Below are positions 18,305 through 27,078 of a stretch of 64,000 nt of DNA, in pieces (positions within the stretch are counted from its first letter, which is position 1; each line of letters opens with the position of its first letter). The stretch is from the NCBI GenBank assembly GCA_944325835.1, contig CALVBO010000002.1:62001-126000 (forward strand), read 5' to 3'. The notes under the pieces were generated by a model, which saw only the letters and a program-made list of their open reading frames with translations, did no database searches and was not told where the DNA came from. Source of the DNA: Candidatus Gastranaerophilales bacterium. GTDB taxonomy: Bacteria > Cyanobacteriota > Vampirovibrionia > Gastranaerophilales > Gastranaerophilaceae. The translations under genes and the position numbers were made by a program.

Positions 18305-19126
18305 TTACCCTTTAACCAGTTCAAAAATATCTTTACAGATTTTAAATAATTTTTCGGCGTCTTTAAGCGCAACCATATTTGGCCCGTCACACAGTGCCTT
18401 ATCCGGATCCGGATGAATTTCAAAGAAAAGGACATTTGCGCCGGCAGCCATTGCAGCTTTTGCCAGAACCGGAACAAATCTTCTGTCGCCGCCTGAAGAA
18501 ACTCCGTTTGCCCCCGGGAGCTGAACGCTATGGGTTGCATCAAAAACAACAGGATAGCCGAAGGATTGCATAATAGGAATTCCGCGGAAATCCACAACAA
18601 GATTATTATAACCAAAGCTTGTTCCTCTATCGGTTACGAGAATATTTGTATTTCCGGCATCTTCCACTTTTTTGATTAAAGGTTTCATCTGCTCCGGTGC
18701 CAGAAACTGGCCTTTTTTTATGTTTACGATTTTACCGGTTTTAGCGGCAGCCACAAGCAAATCCGTCTGACGGCAAAGAAATGCCGGGATTTGCAGAATA
18801 TCCGCGACTTTTGCCACAGGTTCCGCCTGATCGGGAGTATGAATATCCGTTACTATCGGAAGATTATATTTTTCTTTTATTTCAGCAAGAATTTTCAACC
18901 CTTCTTCCATACCCGGCCCGCGATATGAGGTAATTGAAGAACGGTTTGCCTTATCAAAAGATGATTTAAAAACATAGTTAATATCAAGCTTTTGACAAAC
19001 TTCTTTTAAAGCTGCTGCGACTTCTTCCGCTATAGCTTTAGATTCCAGAGCGCACGGACCGGCTAAAATAGTAAGCTTATCCCCGCCGATTTCAAAATTT
19101 CCTAATTTAATTCTCTTCATATCCAT
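18305..19126 (-). CDS. kdsA: 3-deoxy-8-phosphooctulonate synthase
   Basis: KdsA condenses phosphoenolpyruvate with arabinose-5-phosphate to Kdo-8-phosphate for lipopolysaccharide. The 273-residue protein has TILAGPCALESK, KSSFDKANRSS, GPGMEEGLKIL, TDIHTPDQAEPVA, LCRQTDLLVAAAKTG, DRGTSFGYNNLVVD and FFEIHPDPDKALCDGPN. The Cys in AGPCALES sits where metal-dependent enzymes have Cys and metal-free ones such as E. coli have Asn, so this should be the metal-dependent class. ATG 19126 follows a TACAAT box by 6 nt with no ribosome site, suggesting a leaderless transcript. Its presence implies a Kdo-containing outer membrane. Confidence 0.97.
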   Translation of the reverse strand: MDMKRIKLGNFEIGGDKLTILAGPCALESKAIAEEVAAALKEVCQKLDINYVFKSSFDKANRSSITSYRGPGMEEGLKILAEIKEKYNLPIVTDIHTPDQAEPVAKVADILQIPAFLCRQTDLLVAAAKTGKIVNIKKGQFLAPEQMKPLIKKVEDAGNTNILVTDRGTSFGYNNLVVDFRGIPIMQSFGYPVVFDATHSVQLPGANGVSSGGDRRFVPVLAKAAMAAGANVLFFEIHPDPDKALCDGPNMVALKDAEKLFKICKDIFELVKG

Positions 19127-19132
19127 AGCTAA

Positions 19133-19161
19133 ATTGTAATTGAAAAACAAAAATTGTGCAA
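19133..19161 (-). promoter_or_regulatory. kdsA promoter, leaderless start
   Basis: TTGCAC (19156-19161), a 17-bp spacer and TACAAT (19133-19138) end 6 nt before ATG 19126. There is no ribosome site. This drives the kdsA-hydrolase-pheS group. Confidence 0.65.
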
Positions 19162-19164
19162 TCG

Positions 19165-19401
19165 TTAATCACGCAAATCGCATTCTTTACGTTCTTCAGA
19201 CCAAACTCCGCCCAGTTCGGCACAAGATTGTCTGCTAATAGTTATCATTTTACCCTCAACATTAATAGTAAGTCCCTCCGCACAAATCGCAGTATCTAAA
19301 CAAAAATCCATATTCCAAAAGTCTGAATTTCGGAACGCATTTACACAAAACAATAAGCCGGCAAAAACAATTACTCCTAAAAATAAAAACCACCTTTTCA
19401 T
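19165..19401 (-). CDS. small membrane-anchored or exported Cys-containing protein
   Basis: A 78-residue protein starting MKRWFLFLGVIVFAGLLFCV, a single hydrophobic N-terminal segment, then a short polar domain with TINVEGKMITISRQSCAEL, GGVWSEERKEC. The paired Cys in SCAELGG...KEC could form a disulfide in the periplasm. No family is recognised. The start at 19401 directly precedes the hydrophobic segment; longer in-frame starts would overlap the divergent promoter. It lies just upstream of kdsA on the same strand. Confidence 0.65.
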   Translation of the reverse strand: MKRWFLFLGVIVFAGLLFCVNAFRNSDFWNMDFCLDTAICAEGLTINVEGKMITISRQSCAELGGVWSEERKECDLRD

Positions 19402-19423
19402 ATTGAAATTATAACACAAATTA

Positions 19424-19452
19424 TTGCAACAGCGCGCTATTTTTGCTATACT
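19424..19452 (+). promoter_or_regulatory. promoter of the helicase-nuclease gene
   Basis: TTGCAA (19424-19429), a 17-bp spacer, TATACT (19447-19452), then AAGGGGAG as ribosome site before ATG 19481. Confidence 0.7.
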
Positions 19453-19480
19453 TAAAAGCACAAGGGGAGAGAAAAATATA

Positions 19481-22400
19481 ATGTTACAAGAAGCTACCAG
19501 AGCAATAAATTCCGCGTTCAACAACAGTTTTATAAAAAAGTTAAGCCAGTATCTTCACGACTGCGTACGGGAAGAAGTTAAAAGTTCGACTTTCCGCAAT
19601 CTTAAAGGAGATAAGGATAACAAATGGATTTTCCTGAAAGGCGAAGAACAGCTTTTCACAAATTTTCAGGAATATATTCCACTTGACGGCGCTGACCCGA
19701 AACTTACGGAGCTGATGCTTCAATCCGAACACGGCGCCCGCGACAAATACCTTATCTACGGTTATCTCTTTTTAGTCGGAAGAAGTTCTAAATCAAAGAA
19801 AGCAAACGAATTTCTTACTCCTATTTTATACATGCCGTGTCGCTTGGAGCGCAACGGCGTTAATATAAATTGTTTTCCGATGGATGAAGTGCTTTCGCTC
19901 AACACCGGCGCACTTGCCGCTTTAATGCGCAAAAATGACGATGAAGATGAAGTAGATATCCTTTTAGAAGGAATTTTAAACGTTGTGCCTGATCTTCCGA
20001 TTACGCAGGAAAAACTCGATATCTTCCTCACTACCCTGAAATCACTTATTCCTGACATTGAAATCACATCAAACACCGCGGATTACGTTGAAGAAGATAA
20101 TATCACCAAAGCCGCAAAAGAATTTTATACGGAAGAAAAAATTACTGCCGAAAACGTTGAAGATGTAATTGAAGAAGAAGAGGAAAACACCCAAAAAGCC
20201 GCGGTAAAGCTTGAAAAAGTCTGTGTAACCTATCAAAGTGCGATAATTTTAACCAAACGCCCGTCTGTCACGGCGGGGGTTCTGCACGAATTAACCCAGA
20301 TTGCGGAAAAGCCGAGCGGCATCTACCGCGAAACAGCATTGAGCATTATCAATGAAGAATACGCGCAGTCAAAAGAAAAATCCGTTCCGCTTCAAGATAT
20401 CAGAAATATTACAGACTTCTACCCTGTAACGCCTTTATCGTTAAGCGATTCTCAGGAAATGGTTATAAAAAACATTGATAACAGTAAATTCGTAGCGGTT
20501 CAGGGGCCTCCGGGAACAGGTAAATCACAAACAATTGTTAACCTTGTTTCACACCTTGTTGCAAACGGCAAAACTGTCCTTGTGGCTTCCCGTATGGATA
20601 AAGCGGTTGATGTCGTTGCCGATAGGCTTAACGCTCTCGGGGCAAAATATATGGCACTCCGCGCCGGACGTCTGAATTACCAGAGAATGCTCAGCGAAGA
20701 ATTAAATAACCTTCTTGCAGACGACTCAATTCTTGATGAGGACTTAGAGGACAGCATTTTTGCAACGGTCGAGGATATGAAAGACCACCTCGATTACATC
20801 AAAGAAATTGAGGGCAAGTGCGAAAAAATAATCAAGTTAGAGCGCGAATGGCACGACCAGAACCTCATTGTCGAAGAGGAAGAAAGCGTTGTCGGGCAAA
20901 TGCAATACGTGAAAAATTCACTCAAAAAACTCGACATTGAAACCCTCAAACTTATCTCAAAAACGTTAGAAAAAAATCTTGAGAAAATGGGGATTATAGC
21001 AAAAATTCTCAACTTTTTCAGTGAATTGAAGCTCAAAAAGACACTTAAACTAAAGAATTTTGATGTGACAATTGAAAACCTGTCGCGCCTGAACGAAGAA
21101 CTGGATTTTGAATCCCTGCTTTATGAGCTTAGAAAAATTGAAAACGAAATTCAAAAAACAGGAAACCTTCACCAGTTAACGGCACACATCAAAAAGAAAA
21201 AAGCTGAGCAAAAAACGCTTGCTGTAAACATCTTGAAAAACACCCGCCGTGAGTCGTTAAAATCGCTTTTATTCGACGAAAATAAAAAACGCCGGCTGAA
21301 AATCCACGCAAAAGCACTCACCGCAAACAGAAAACGGATTCAGGATACAATTCTGGAAGAAGAAGATTTCCGTCCGCTGCTTGACGCTTTCCCGTGCTGG
21401 TGTGTAACAACTTATGCGGTTTCAGATTCACTCCCGCTAAAGCCGGGAATGTTTGACGTTGCAATAATTGATGAAGCCTCGCAATGCGATATCGCAAGCT
21501 GCTTCCCGATACTTTTCCGTGCAAAACGCGCCGTAATCGTTGGTGATGATAAACAGCTTCCGCACCTGTCATTCCTCGAAAAAGCCAAAGAACAATCCTT
21601 CCTCAGCCAGTACGGAATCCCTGAAAAATACCAGCTCATCTGGCGTTTCAGAACAAATTCCATGTTTGATCTTGCAGACTACTACTCAATGAATTCCGTT
21701 ATGCTGGACGAGCACTTCCGCTCGCTTCCGCCGATTATCGAGTTTTCAAACCGTGAATTCTACAACGGCAAAATCCGTATTATGAGAAAAGACTTTGAAA
21801 AAACACCCGTTCTGGAACTCGTTCAGGTGCCGGACGGGAAAGTGGATTTTGACGCAACCCGAAACCTTCCGGAGGTCGAAGCGGTTGTAAAACGCCTTTA
21901 CGACATAGTCGTCGAGGATGAACGCAACAATCCGGACAAACCTGTCACAATCGGGCTTATTTCACCTTTCCGTGCACAGGTAGAGGCTCTAAAGGTTGCA
22001 GTTTCAAAAGTTCTTTCCGATCACATGATTAAAAAGCACGAAATTGAAATCGGTACCGCCCACACCTTTCAGGGAGATGAGCGCGACATAATGCTGATTT
22101 CATGGGCGTTTGCGGATAACAGCTTCACACAAAGCATAACCTTCCTGCAAAAAGCAAACCTCTTTAACGTTGCAATTACACGCGGAAGAAATAAAGTTAT
22201 CAACTTTGTTTCACGCGACCCATCCGGTCTGCCGGAAGGTCATTTCAGGAATTATATTTCCTTTATGCAGCAGTACCGAGATAGGTTGAAACTTTCAAAC
22301 TCCGATGATTTTGACGAAAACATCTACAAAAATCCGCTTGAAAAAGAAATCGCCAACGAAATCCGCGCGCTCGGTCACAACGTTCAAGCCGGCGTTGAAA

Positions 22401-22606
22401 TTGCAAGCCTAAGCGCGGATCTGGTTGTGGATAACAAATTGATTATAGAAGTCGACGGCGTTGAGGACAATGTTAAAACCCGTATGACAAATATGAAGAA
22501 GCAGGCAATACTGGAGCGCTGCGGTTTCACAGTGCGCAGAATAACCTACCGCGAATGGCATTATTCAAAAGACGCATGCCTCGACAGAGTGTTAAAAGAG
22601 GGGTAA
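19481..22606 (+). CDS. SF1 (UPF1-like) helicase fused to a C-terminal nuclease-like domain
   Basis: A 1,041-residue protein. The N-terminal 330 residues are of unknown fold. The helicase core has Walker A GPPGTGKSQTIVN (about 350), Walker B IIDEASQCDIASC, VGDDKQLPHLSF, LDEHFRSLPPIIEFS, TAHTFQGDERDIMLISW and NVAITRGRNKVINFVS: the SF1B AAA_11/AAA_12 arrangement. A charged insertion (about 420-640) splits the core. The last 100 residues (NPLEKEIANEIRALG, SADLVVDNKLIIEVDG, AILERCGFTVRRITY) match the PD-(D/E)xK fold of Vsr/DUF559-type nucleases, with D in SADLVV and E-V-D. Related fusions occur in phage-defence islands, but this gene has its own promoter and stands alone; defence or DNA/RNA repair are both possible. 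Confidence 0.85.
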   Translation: MLQEATRAINSAFNNSFIKKLSQYLHDCVREEVKSSTFRNLKGDKDNKWIFLKGEEQLFTNFQEYIPLDGADPKLTELMLQSEHGARDKYLIYGYLFLVGRSSKSKKANEFLTPILYMPCRLERNGVNINCFPMDEVLSLNTGALAALMRKNDDEDEVDILLEGILNVVPDLPITQEKLDIFLTTLKSLIPDIEITSNTADYVEEDNITKAAKEFYTEEKITAENVEDVIEEEEENTQKAAVKLEKVCVTYQSAIILTKRPSVTAGVLHELTQIAEKPSGIYRETALSIINEEYAQSKEKSVPLQDIRNITDFYPVTPLSLSDSQEMVIKNIDNSKFVAVQGPPGTGKSQTIVNLVSHLVANGKTVLVASRMDKAVDVVADRLNALGAKYMALRAGRLNYQRMLSEELNNLLADDSILDEDLEDSIFATVEDMKDHLDYIKEIEGKCEKIIKLEREWHDQNLIVEEEESVVGQMQYVKNSLKKLDIETLKLISKTLEKNLEKMGIIAKILNFFSELKLKKTLKLKNFDVTIENLSRLNEELDFESLLYELRKIENEIQKTGNLHQLTAHIKKKKAEQKTLAVNILKNTRRESLKSLLFDENKKRRLKIHAKALTANRKRIQDTILEEEDFRPLLDAFPCWCVTTYAVSDSLPLKPGMFDVAIIDEASQCDIASCFPILFRAKRAVIVGDDKQLPHLSFLEKAKEQSFLSQYGIPEKYQLIWRFRTNSMFDLADYYSMNSVMLDEHFRSLPPIIEFSNREFYNGKIRIMRKDFEKTPVLELVQVPDGKVDFDATRNLPEVEAVVKRLYDIVVEDERNNPDKPVTIGLISPFRAQVEALKVAVSKVLSDHMIKKHEIEIGTAHTFQGDERDIMLISWAFADNSFTQSITFLQKANLFNVAITRGRNKVINFVSRDPSGLPEGHFRNYISFMQQYRDRLKLSNSDDFDENIYKNPLEKEIANEIRALGHNVQAGVEIASLSADLVVDNKLIIEVDGVEDNVKTRMTNMKKQAILERCGFTVRRITYREWHYSKDACLDRVLKEG

Positions 22607-22623
22607 ACGGGGGTCGTTTGGGA

Positions 22624-22968
22624 CTATGGGAGGGTTGAATACCAGACCTTAAAATCCTTAATTTTCCTGAGAGTTTCGTCAAAGTCACCTTGAAAAGTCA
22701 AAGCCCTGTCATCAATATGTAATATTGCCGGTTCCTTAATATTTGTCACATCTGCCACATACTTATCTAATCCGTTTTCAATAAGCCATTTAGAAGCTAA
22801 AAGTCTATTGCGTGTCGTAAAAATTTTTACAATATACTTTTCTGACAAAGCCGTCAAAAATTCCGCGGCACCGCTCTTCACCGGTGGGATATAATTCTCG
22901 TCAAACCCGCCGGTATAAGTATTCAAAACACCGTCAAGATCAACCAGAATATTTGATTTTCCTGCCAT
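22624..22968 (-). CDS. small HAD-superfamily phosphatase-like protein
   Basis: A 114-residue protein with the HAD motif I NILVDLDGVLNTY (residues 5-17), motif II in KIFTTRNRLLASKWL, and IDDRAL near residue 90 standing in for the distal Asp pair. No cap domain is present. Such short HAD proteins act on small phosphate esters or nucleotides; the substrate is not readable. ATG 22968 follows GGAGGGG; an in-frame ATG at 22986 contains that ribosome site in its own codons. It is convergent with the helicase and divergent from the XRE gene at 23097. Confidence 0.75.
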   Translation of the reverse strand: MAGKSNILVDLDGVLNTYTGGFDENYIPPVKSGAAEFLTALSEKYIVKIFTTRNRLLASKWLIENGLDKYVADVTNIKEPAILHIDDRALTFQGDFDETLRKIKDFKVWYSTLP

Positions 22969-23071
22969 AACTTTTAACCCCTCCATGACTTCAAGTTGTA
23001 GTTTAACATAAAGTCTTTATTTCTACAAGTACAACTTGTTGTTATCTACCAGATTTTCCTATAGAAGGTAA

Positions 23072-23104
23072 ATGAAAAATCGTATATTCTTTGATTATGG
23101 ATAA
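23072..23104 (+). other. possible 10-codon upstream ORF before an XRE gene
   Basis: ATG 23072 is preceded by AGAAGG at only 3 nt and encodes MKNRIFFDYG before a TAA that overlaps the start codon of the XRE gene at 23097. The overlap could couple translation of the regulator to this short ORF. The ribosome-site spacing is poor and chance is possible. Confidence 0.3.
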
Positions 23105-23411
23105 ATTTTTAAAAAGATTTGGTTCTAGGATAAAAACATTAAGAAAGGCTTACGGATTAAGCCAAGAAAAATTCGCTGAGAAGTTAAATGTATCTACAAA
23201 CACTATTTCTACATTAGAAACAGGCAAAACCTTTATTAAATATCCAACATTGAAAAATATATGCAAAGCTCTAAATATTGAACCGGAAGAATTATTTCGG
23301 GGTGACGAAACTGAAAATGAAAATTTAACAAATATTATGCTAATAGCCAAGACTCTGACGCCCGCGCAACAAAAACAATTGATTGAAATTATCAAAACTT
23401 TTAACAAATAA
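23097..23411 (+). CDS. XRE-family HTH regulator
   Basis: A 104-residue protein (MDKFLKRFGSRIKTLRKAYG...) with a Cro/C1 HTH (LSQEKFAEKLNVSTNTISTLETG), the LNIEPEELFRGDE junction and a C-terminal helix (LTPAQQKQLIEIIKTFNK). It has the same plan as the 6369 regulator, so the two are probably paralogues. No normal ribosome site precedes ATG 23097; a short upstream ORF overlaps it. It ends 2 bp from the convergent GGDEF-HD-GYP gene without a terminator, so the two transcripts probably overlap at their 3' ends. Target unknown. Confidence 0.8.
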   Translation: MDKFLKRFGSRIKTLRKAYGLSQEKFAEKLNVSTNTISTLETGKTFIKYPTLKNICKALNIEPEELFRGDETENENLTNIMLIAKTLTPAQQKQLIEIIKTFNK

Positions 23412-23413
23412 TA

Positions 23414-25387
23414 TTACACACTTGTAGAAAGTGACGGTGCAATCGCGATAAAGTGTCTTACCAAATCCGCATCCCAGTGCTTGCCCGCACCCTCTTTCAA
23501 GATTGCGCAAGCTTTTTCAATCGGCATACCCTTACGGTAAGGTCTGTCGCTTACAAGTGCGTGATACGCATCCGCAACGGAGATTATCCTTGCTTCAAGC
23601 GGAATTTCATCCCCCTTCAAGCCCATAGGATAGCCTGTTCCGTCGATTTTTTCATGGTGATATTTTACCATAGGAATCAAATCTCTTAAACCAGGATTTG
23701 GTTCAAGAACCTTTTCGGCGCCAATCGTCGGGTGCTGTTTCATAATTTCCCATTCTTCATCCGAAAGTTTATCAGTTTTTCTCAAGACATTTTCAGGGAT
23801 ACCGATTTTACCAACGTCGTGAAGCTGTGCACCAAGTGCAATTCGCTGAACTTCTTCTTCCGGCAGGTTTATAGCACGTGCAAGCGCCTCTGAATACCTT
23901 GACACAGAAGTTGAGTGACCTTTTGTATATGGATCCTTCGCATCAATTGCAGCGGTTAATGACGTAACCATTTCTACAAGGTGATTGTGCGATTTGACTT
24001 CTGAAGTATTGAATTTCTGTACAAGTTCTTCTTCATAATTAATTCCCAATTGCGAGTGGCGCTTGGAGATAACCTGCGCGAAGGAACTGAGCGCCTCATC
24101 ATCCCAGAAATTGAAGTCCGAAGAGCTTATAATCGCAGACATACCCTCTTTGTAACCCTTTGCCTGCGAAATAATCATTGCCTGTTCTGCAAGTATCAGC
24201 AATTTTTCCTGATTTTCCGAACAATCAGGATATGTAGAAATACCAACCGCAACCTTAACCGGCCCTACATCATCAATAAAGCAGCAGGACAGGCAGTAAG
24301 TTATGTATTCCGCAAGATATTTTGCATCAGCGGTGTTTGTGTTAGGTAAAATCAAAGCAATCTCATCACCGCCGTAGCGTCCTGCGATATCGGAATTTCT
24401 TGCACTCTGTTTAATCTTTTCCGCCAGAACCTTAATAACTTCATCACCTTTGGCATGCCCGAGTTCTCTGTTAATTTTTGAAATGTTATTAACGTCAAAC
24501 ATAACAATCGAAAGCGGTGTTTTATTTGTTTTAGCTTTTTCAAGTTCGGCAGAGAGCACTTCCTGAAATCCTCGGTGGGTGTACATGCCGGTCAAAGTGT
24601 CTGTATTTGCGTATTTTGCGGTTCGTTCAATAAGTTCAAAATTATGAATAAACAGACCGCAATAGTTTGCAATAAAGCCCAGAAGCTCCAGATTGTTCAC
24701 AAGGTCATTTCTGCCTAAAAGCATTATGCCAAGGCATTTATCAATCGACATCAGCGGCAGAATTATCGTTTCTGAATTTTTCAGGTACGGAATATTTAAG
24801 AACTTATTATCTTTCAGAATGACTGGTTTTTGTGTGGTAAAACATTCCATAATAGGGTTTTCGCTGTCAGACTGGAAGATTTTTGAGGAATATGTTCCGC
24901 CGATTTTAGAAAAAAGTTTAAAATCTATGCATCTGGAGGTTTCGTGATAAAGCCCGAAACCTGTATAAATACTGTTAAGTTTTTCGCAGCAGGTGTTATG
25001 AATAGCGACAAAAAGTTCTGAAATATCCGTTCTGTTTTTCAGTGCCGAACAAACCGCATTAGCCAGTTCGTTTCCGTTTACGACAGCCTTTCCGGCAATA
25101 GGATTGCTTGCATAGCCGCTATAAAGACGGTTGTGTGATTTATTCGCGTTAAAAGTGTTTATAGTAGCAATTAAGCCGGGTGCCATTTCCGCGTTGCGCT
25201 GCTGTTTATTTTCCGGCTCCTGAATTTTCGGCGCCTGCGACTCTATTGATAATACGTTCGAGGCACTCTTTGTAACCTTCAATTCCGGCGCTTTGGATAA
25301 ACCGGAAATAGGGTTGGTAGCCTGTTTCTCAACACGCTTCTTCGCCTTATTCAGTTTTTGTTGCGTTTCAACTGCTTCTTTAGTCAA
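23414..25387 (-). CDS. GAF-GGDEF-HD-GYP cyclic-di-GMP turnover protein
   Basis: A 657-residue protein with a Lys/Gln-rich N-terminal 100 residues, a GAF-like sensor (about 100-240: FGLYHETSRCIDFKLFSK, PLMSIDKCLGIMLLGR), a GGDEF domain (about 260-415: DTLTGMYTHRGFQEVL, FDVNNISKINRELGHAKGD, RYGGDEIALILPNT) and an HD-GYP domain (about 460-650: HDVGKIGIPENVL, HHEKIDGTGYP, ADAYHALVSDRPYRKG). GGDEF makes c-di-GMP and HD-GYP degrades it. The signature reads GGDEI rather than GGDEF, and an inhibitory RxxD site (RNSD) lies five residues before it. The HD-GYP motif set is intact, so phosphodiesterase activity is the safer prediction. Pili are a plausible output. Confidence 0.93.
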   Translation of the reverse strand: MTKEAVETQQKLNKAKKRVEKQATNPISGLSKAPELKVTKSASNVLSIESQAPKIQEPENKQQRNAEMAPGLIATINTFNANKSHNRLYSGYASNPIAGKAVVNGNELANAVCSALKNRTDISELFVAIHNTCCEKLNSIYTGFGLYHETSRCIDFKLFSKIGGTYSSKIFQSDSENPIMECFTTQKPVILKDNKFLNIPYLKNSETIILPLMSIDKCLGIMLLGRNDLVNNLELLGFIANYCGLFIHNFELIERTAKYANTDTLTGMYTHRGFQEVLSAELEKAKTNKTPLSIVMFDVNNISKINRELGHAKGDEVIKVLAEKIKQSARNSDIAGRYGGDEIALILPNTNTADAKYLAEYITYCLSCCFIDDVGPVKVAVGISTYPDCSENQEKLLILAEQAMIISQAKGYKEGMSAIISSSDFNFWDDEALSSFAQVISKRHSQLGINYEEELVQKFNTSEVKSHNHLVEMVTSLTAAIDAKDPYTKGHSTSVSRYSEALARAINLPEEEVQRIALGAQLHDVGKIGIPENVLRKTDKLSDEEWEIMKQHPTIGAEKVLEPNPGLRDLIPMVKYHHEKIDGTGYPMGLKGDEIPLEARIISVADAYHALVSDRPYRKGMPIEKACAILKEGAGKHWDADLVRHFIAIAPSLSTSV

Positions 25388-25625
25388 GATTCACCTACCA
25401 CACTTTTCACTAAAAACACTCAAGCAAATTTATTGCTTAATTTCTCCGGTAATTTAACATTACTTAAAACTATTTTATAAAAATCAGCATTACAAAACAA
25501 TACTCTATTTGAATGGCACTTGGCACAATTCAATAAACCCTTTTACACATATTACAATTGTAGTATAAAACTTTTTTCAGACTTGTGCAAGCTTTATTAT
25601 ATATAAAATTAACATAACTTAATTA

Positions 25626-25651
25626 AAGAAACAGCCTTTCGGCTGTTTCTT
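25626..25651. terminator. terminator after prepilin 2
   Basis: A perfect 11-bp stem (arm AAGAAACAGCC) with loop TTTC overlaps the stop codon of prepilin 2; on the minus strand it is followed by TTTAATTAAG. Confidence 0.8.
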
Positions 25652-26729
25652 ATCTTTTAACACATCTGATGTCCGAAGTCGTAGAAAATCTGTCATCTAC
25701 ATTCAATATTCCTGAGTCGGCATGTAAATACCATTTTTTGGAAGAAGATAGGAAAGTGGATGAGGCATAACGCTCAGCATCTAAATTTCCTATAAGTTCA
25801 GAGTTAAAGGAAAGCGCCCCCAATTCTTCGATAGTAGGCAGCCGGTAATCTTCATCCAGAGATTTACAAATGCTATTAACACCGGAATCTGAAACTAACA
25901 CTCCTGCATCGCGTGAATAAGGCACCGGAGCAACAACCAGACTATCGGAAGGATAATATACCGTGATCAAACCGAGATCTTTACCAACAGTATTCGGGCC
26001 TTTGTTCCCGTTCAGGTCATAAAGAAAACTTACACAAATCTTAGCTGCGGCATAAATACCTGCACTCTCGGACATTGAAGGCGCGCAAGACGGATTGTAA
26101 TAAGCGACAACACTTTCACCATTAGCGGTTTCAAATGCAGCGGCTTTTGCATCCATCATAGAATAATATCTAGAGCCGGCACCATGCGATGTCGTTGCAC
26201 TCCACGATTGAGATACATATATATTAAGCGGATTCAAATCAGACAACTTCAACGGTAAATCAATCTGACTTGCCGCAAGATTTGTAATTCTGGACGACAG
26301 ACCGCAATCAGGTAGATGTTCATTATCGCAGATGTTATTTATTTTAAGAACTTTTGAAAGTCCTGCCGTTAAAAAAGTTTCTGCAACAGTATCCACTGCA
26401 TCACTCGCACCGGCAGAACTTTCCTCTTTTAATGTTCCGTAACCGTTCAGAGCAGGCATTAGAGATATTGCCTGTGAAAGTCGTGCATAAAGCGCTTTTC
26501 TTTGCGTGTTCCATGTGCGCTCATTTATGTTGCCGGTCAGTGACGGAAGTGTTATCGCCGCCACAACGCCGATTATCGTGAGGGATAACAGGATTTCTGC
26601 CATTGTAAAACCACAAGACATGGTTATTTTCTGTAATGTCATCCCGAATTTATTTCGGGATCTGTCCAACGTCACCGGTAGTTTGCGACACTGGTCAGAT
26701 CCTGAATCTGTCTTGCTCGACTCGCGCAA
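25650..26729 (-). CDS. prepilin-like protein 2
   Basis: The protein contains SCG|FTMAEILLSLTIIGVV, a class III prepilin signal with Gly before the cleavage site and Glu5. The mature part shares ERTWNTQRKALYARLSQAISLMPALNGYGTL and DLNGNKGPNTVGKDLGLITV with prepilins 1 and 3, but the C-terminal half differs, as expected for variable surface pilins. The start is uncertain: TTG 26729 is the first start-like codon after the G14 tract, ATG 26621 would give a 4-residue leader, and an upstream leader ATG at 26910 would be in frame only if the tract had 13 or 16 G. The longest frame is given. Processing by prepilin peptidase and assembly in a type IV pilus-like machine is inferred. Confidence 0.75.
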   Translation of the reverse strand: MRESSKTDSGSDQCRKLPVTLDRSRNKFGMTLQKITMSCGFTMAEILLSLTIIGVVAAITLPSLTGNINERTWNTQRKALYARLSQAISLMPALNGYGTLKEESSAGASDAVDTVAETFLTAGLSKVLKINNICDNEHLPDCGLSSRITNLAASQIDLPLKLSDLNPLNIYVSQSWSATTSHGAGSRYYSMMDAKAAAFETANGESVVAYYNPSCAPSMSESAGIYAAAKICVSFLYDLNGNKGPNTVGKDLGLITVYYPSDSLVVAPVPYSRDAGVLVSDSGVNSICKSLDEDYRLPTIEELGALSFNSELIGNLDAERYASSTFLSSSKKWYLHADSGILNVDDRFSTTSDIRCVKR

Positions 26730-26800
26730 AACGGCACCGCGAAAAGCGTGGTTTTCGCTTTGTGCCTCTGCTCGCTCGCGCAGTTCAGGATGACAATATG
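26637..26800. repeat. palindromic repeat modules inside the prepilin 2 linker
   Basis: Two inverted repeats of the GTCATCC(C/T)GAA type lie here: CCCGAATTTATTTCGGGA near 26643-26660 and a longer pair ATCCTGAA/TTCAGGAT spanning about 26699-26792. They are GC-richer than the surrounding genes and remain open in the prepilin frame. Confidence 0.6.
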
Positions 26801-26864
26801 GGGATTTCTTTGTCCAGTCGCTCGGGTTCAGTCGTGGGTACCGCTCAGCGGTCGGCTCAGCCGG

Positions 26865-26910
26865 CCCCCCCCCCCCCCGTGCAAATTGTTACACTCTTAC
26901 GTTTTTCCAT
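26865..26910 (-). promoter_or_regulatory. leader ORF plus G14 tract before prepilin 2
   Basis: AAAGGA precedes ATG 26910, which encodes MEKRKSVTICT, then exactly 14 G (plus-strand C14, 26865-26878). With 14 G the next codons give a stop (TGA) within three codons. With 13 or 16 G the frame runs through 45 sense codons to position 26729 and on into the prepilin. The leader peptide is identical to that before prepilin 3. Confidence 0.78.
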
Positions 26911-26975
26911 TTTTCCATCCTTTCTTGGCATTTTGCCATTGTCTTATTATGGATGCCGCTCAGCGGCACTCTTTC

Positions 26976-27004
26976 ATTATGTACCATGTTTTCTATTTAG
27001 TCAA
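26976..27004 (-). promoter_or_regulatory. promoter of prepilin 2
   Basis: TTGACT (26999-27004), a 17-bp spacer and CATAAT (26976-26981), identical hexamers to prepilin 1. A leader of about 60 nt separates it from ATG 26910; it contains a CCGCTCAGCGG-type palindrome near 26956-26966. Confidence 0.78.
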
Positions 27005-27045
27005 GACCACGTGCAGTTCCAACTCCAGATACCATTCAACATCAA

Positions 27046-27061
27046 GGGGGCTTACGCCCCC
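27046..27061 (-). terminator. hairpin after the 67-residue gene
   Basis: GGGGGC-TTAC-GCCCCC lies downstream of the small minus-strand gene ending at 27079 and just upstream of the prepilin 2 promoter. On the minus strand it is followed by CTTGATGTTG, a weak U-tract. Confidence 0.5.
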
Positions 27062-27078
27062 CCATAAAATCTTATTAA

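Noticed and set aside
25388-25625. Small gene in the gap before the GGDEF-HD-GYP gene
   Set aside because: The stretch is AT-rich with no supported ORF; it probably holds the promoter of the minus-strand gene, but I see no convincing -35/-10 pair.
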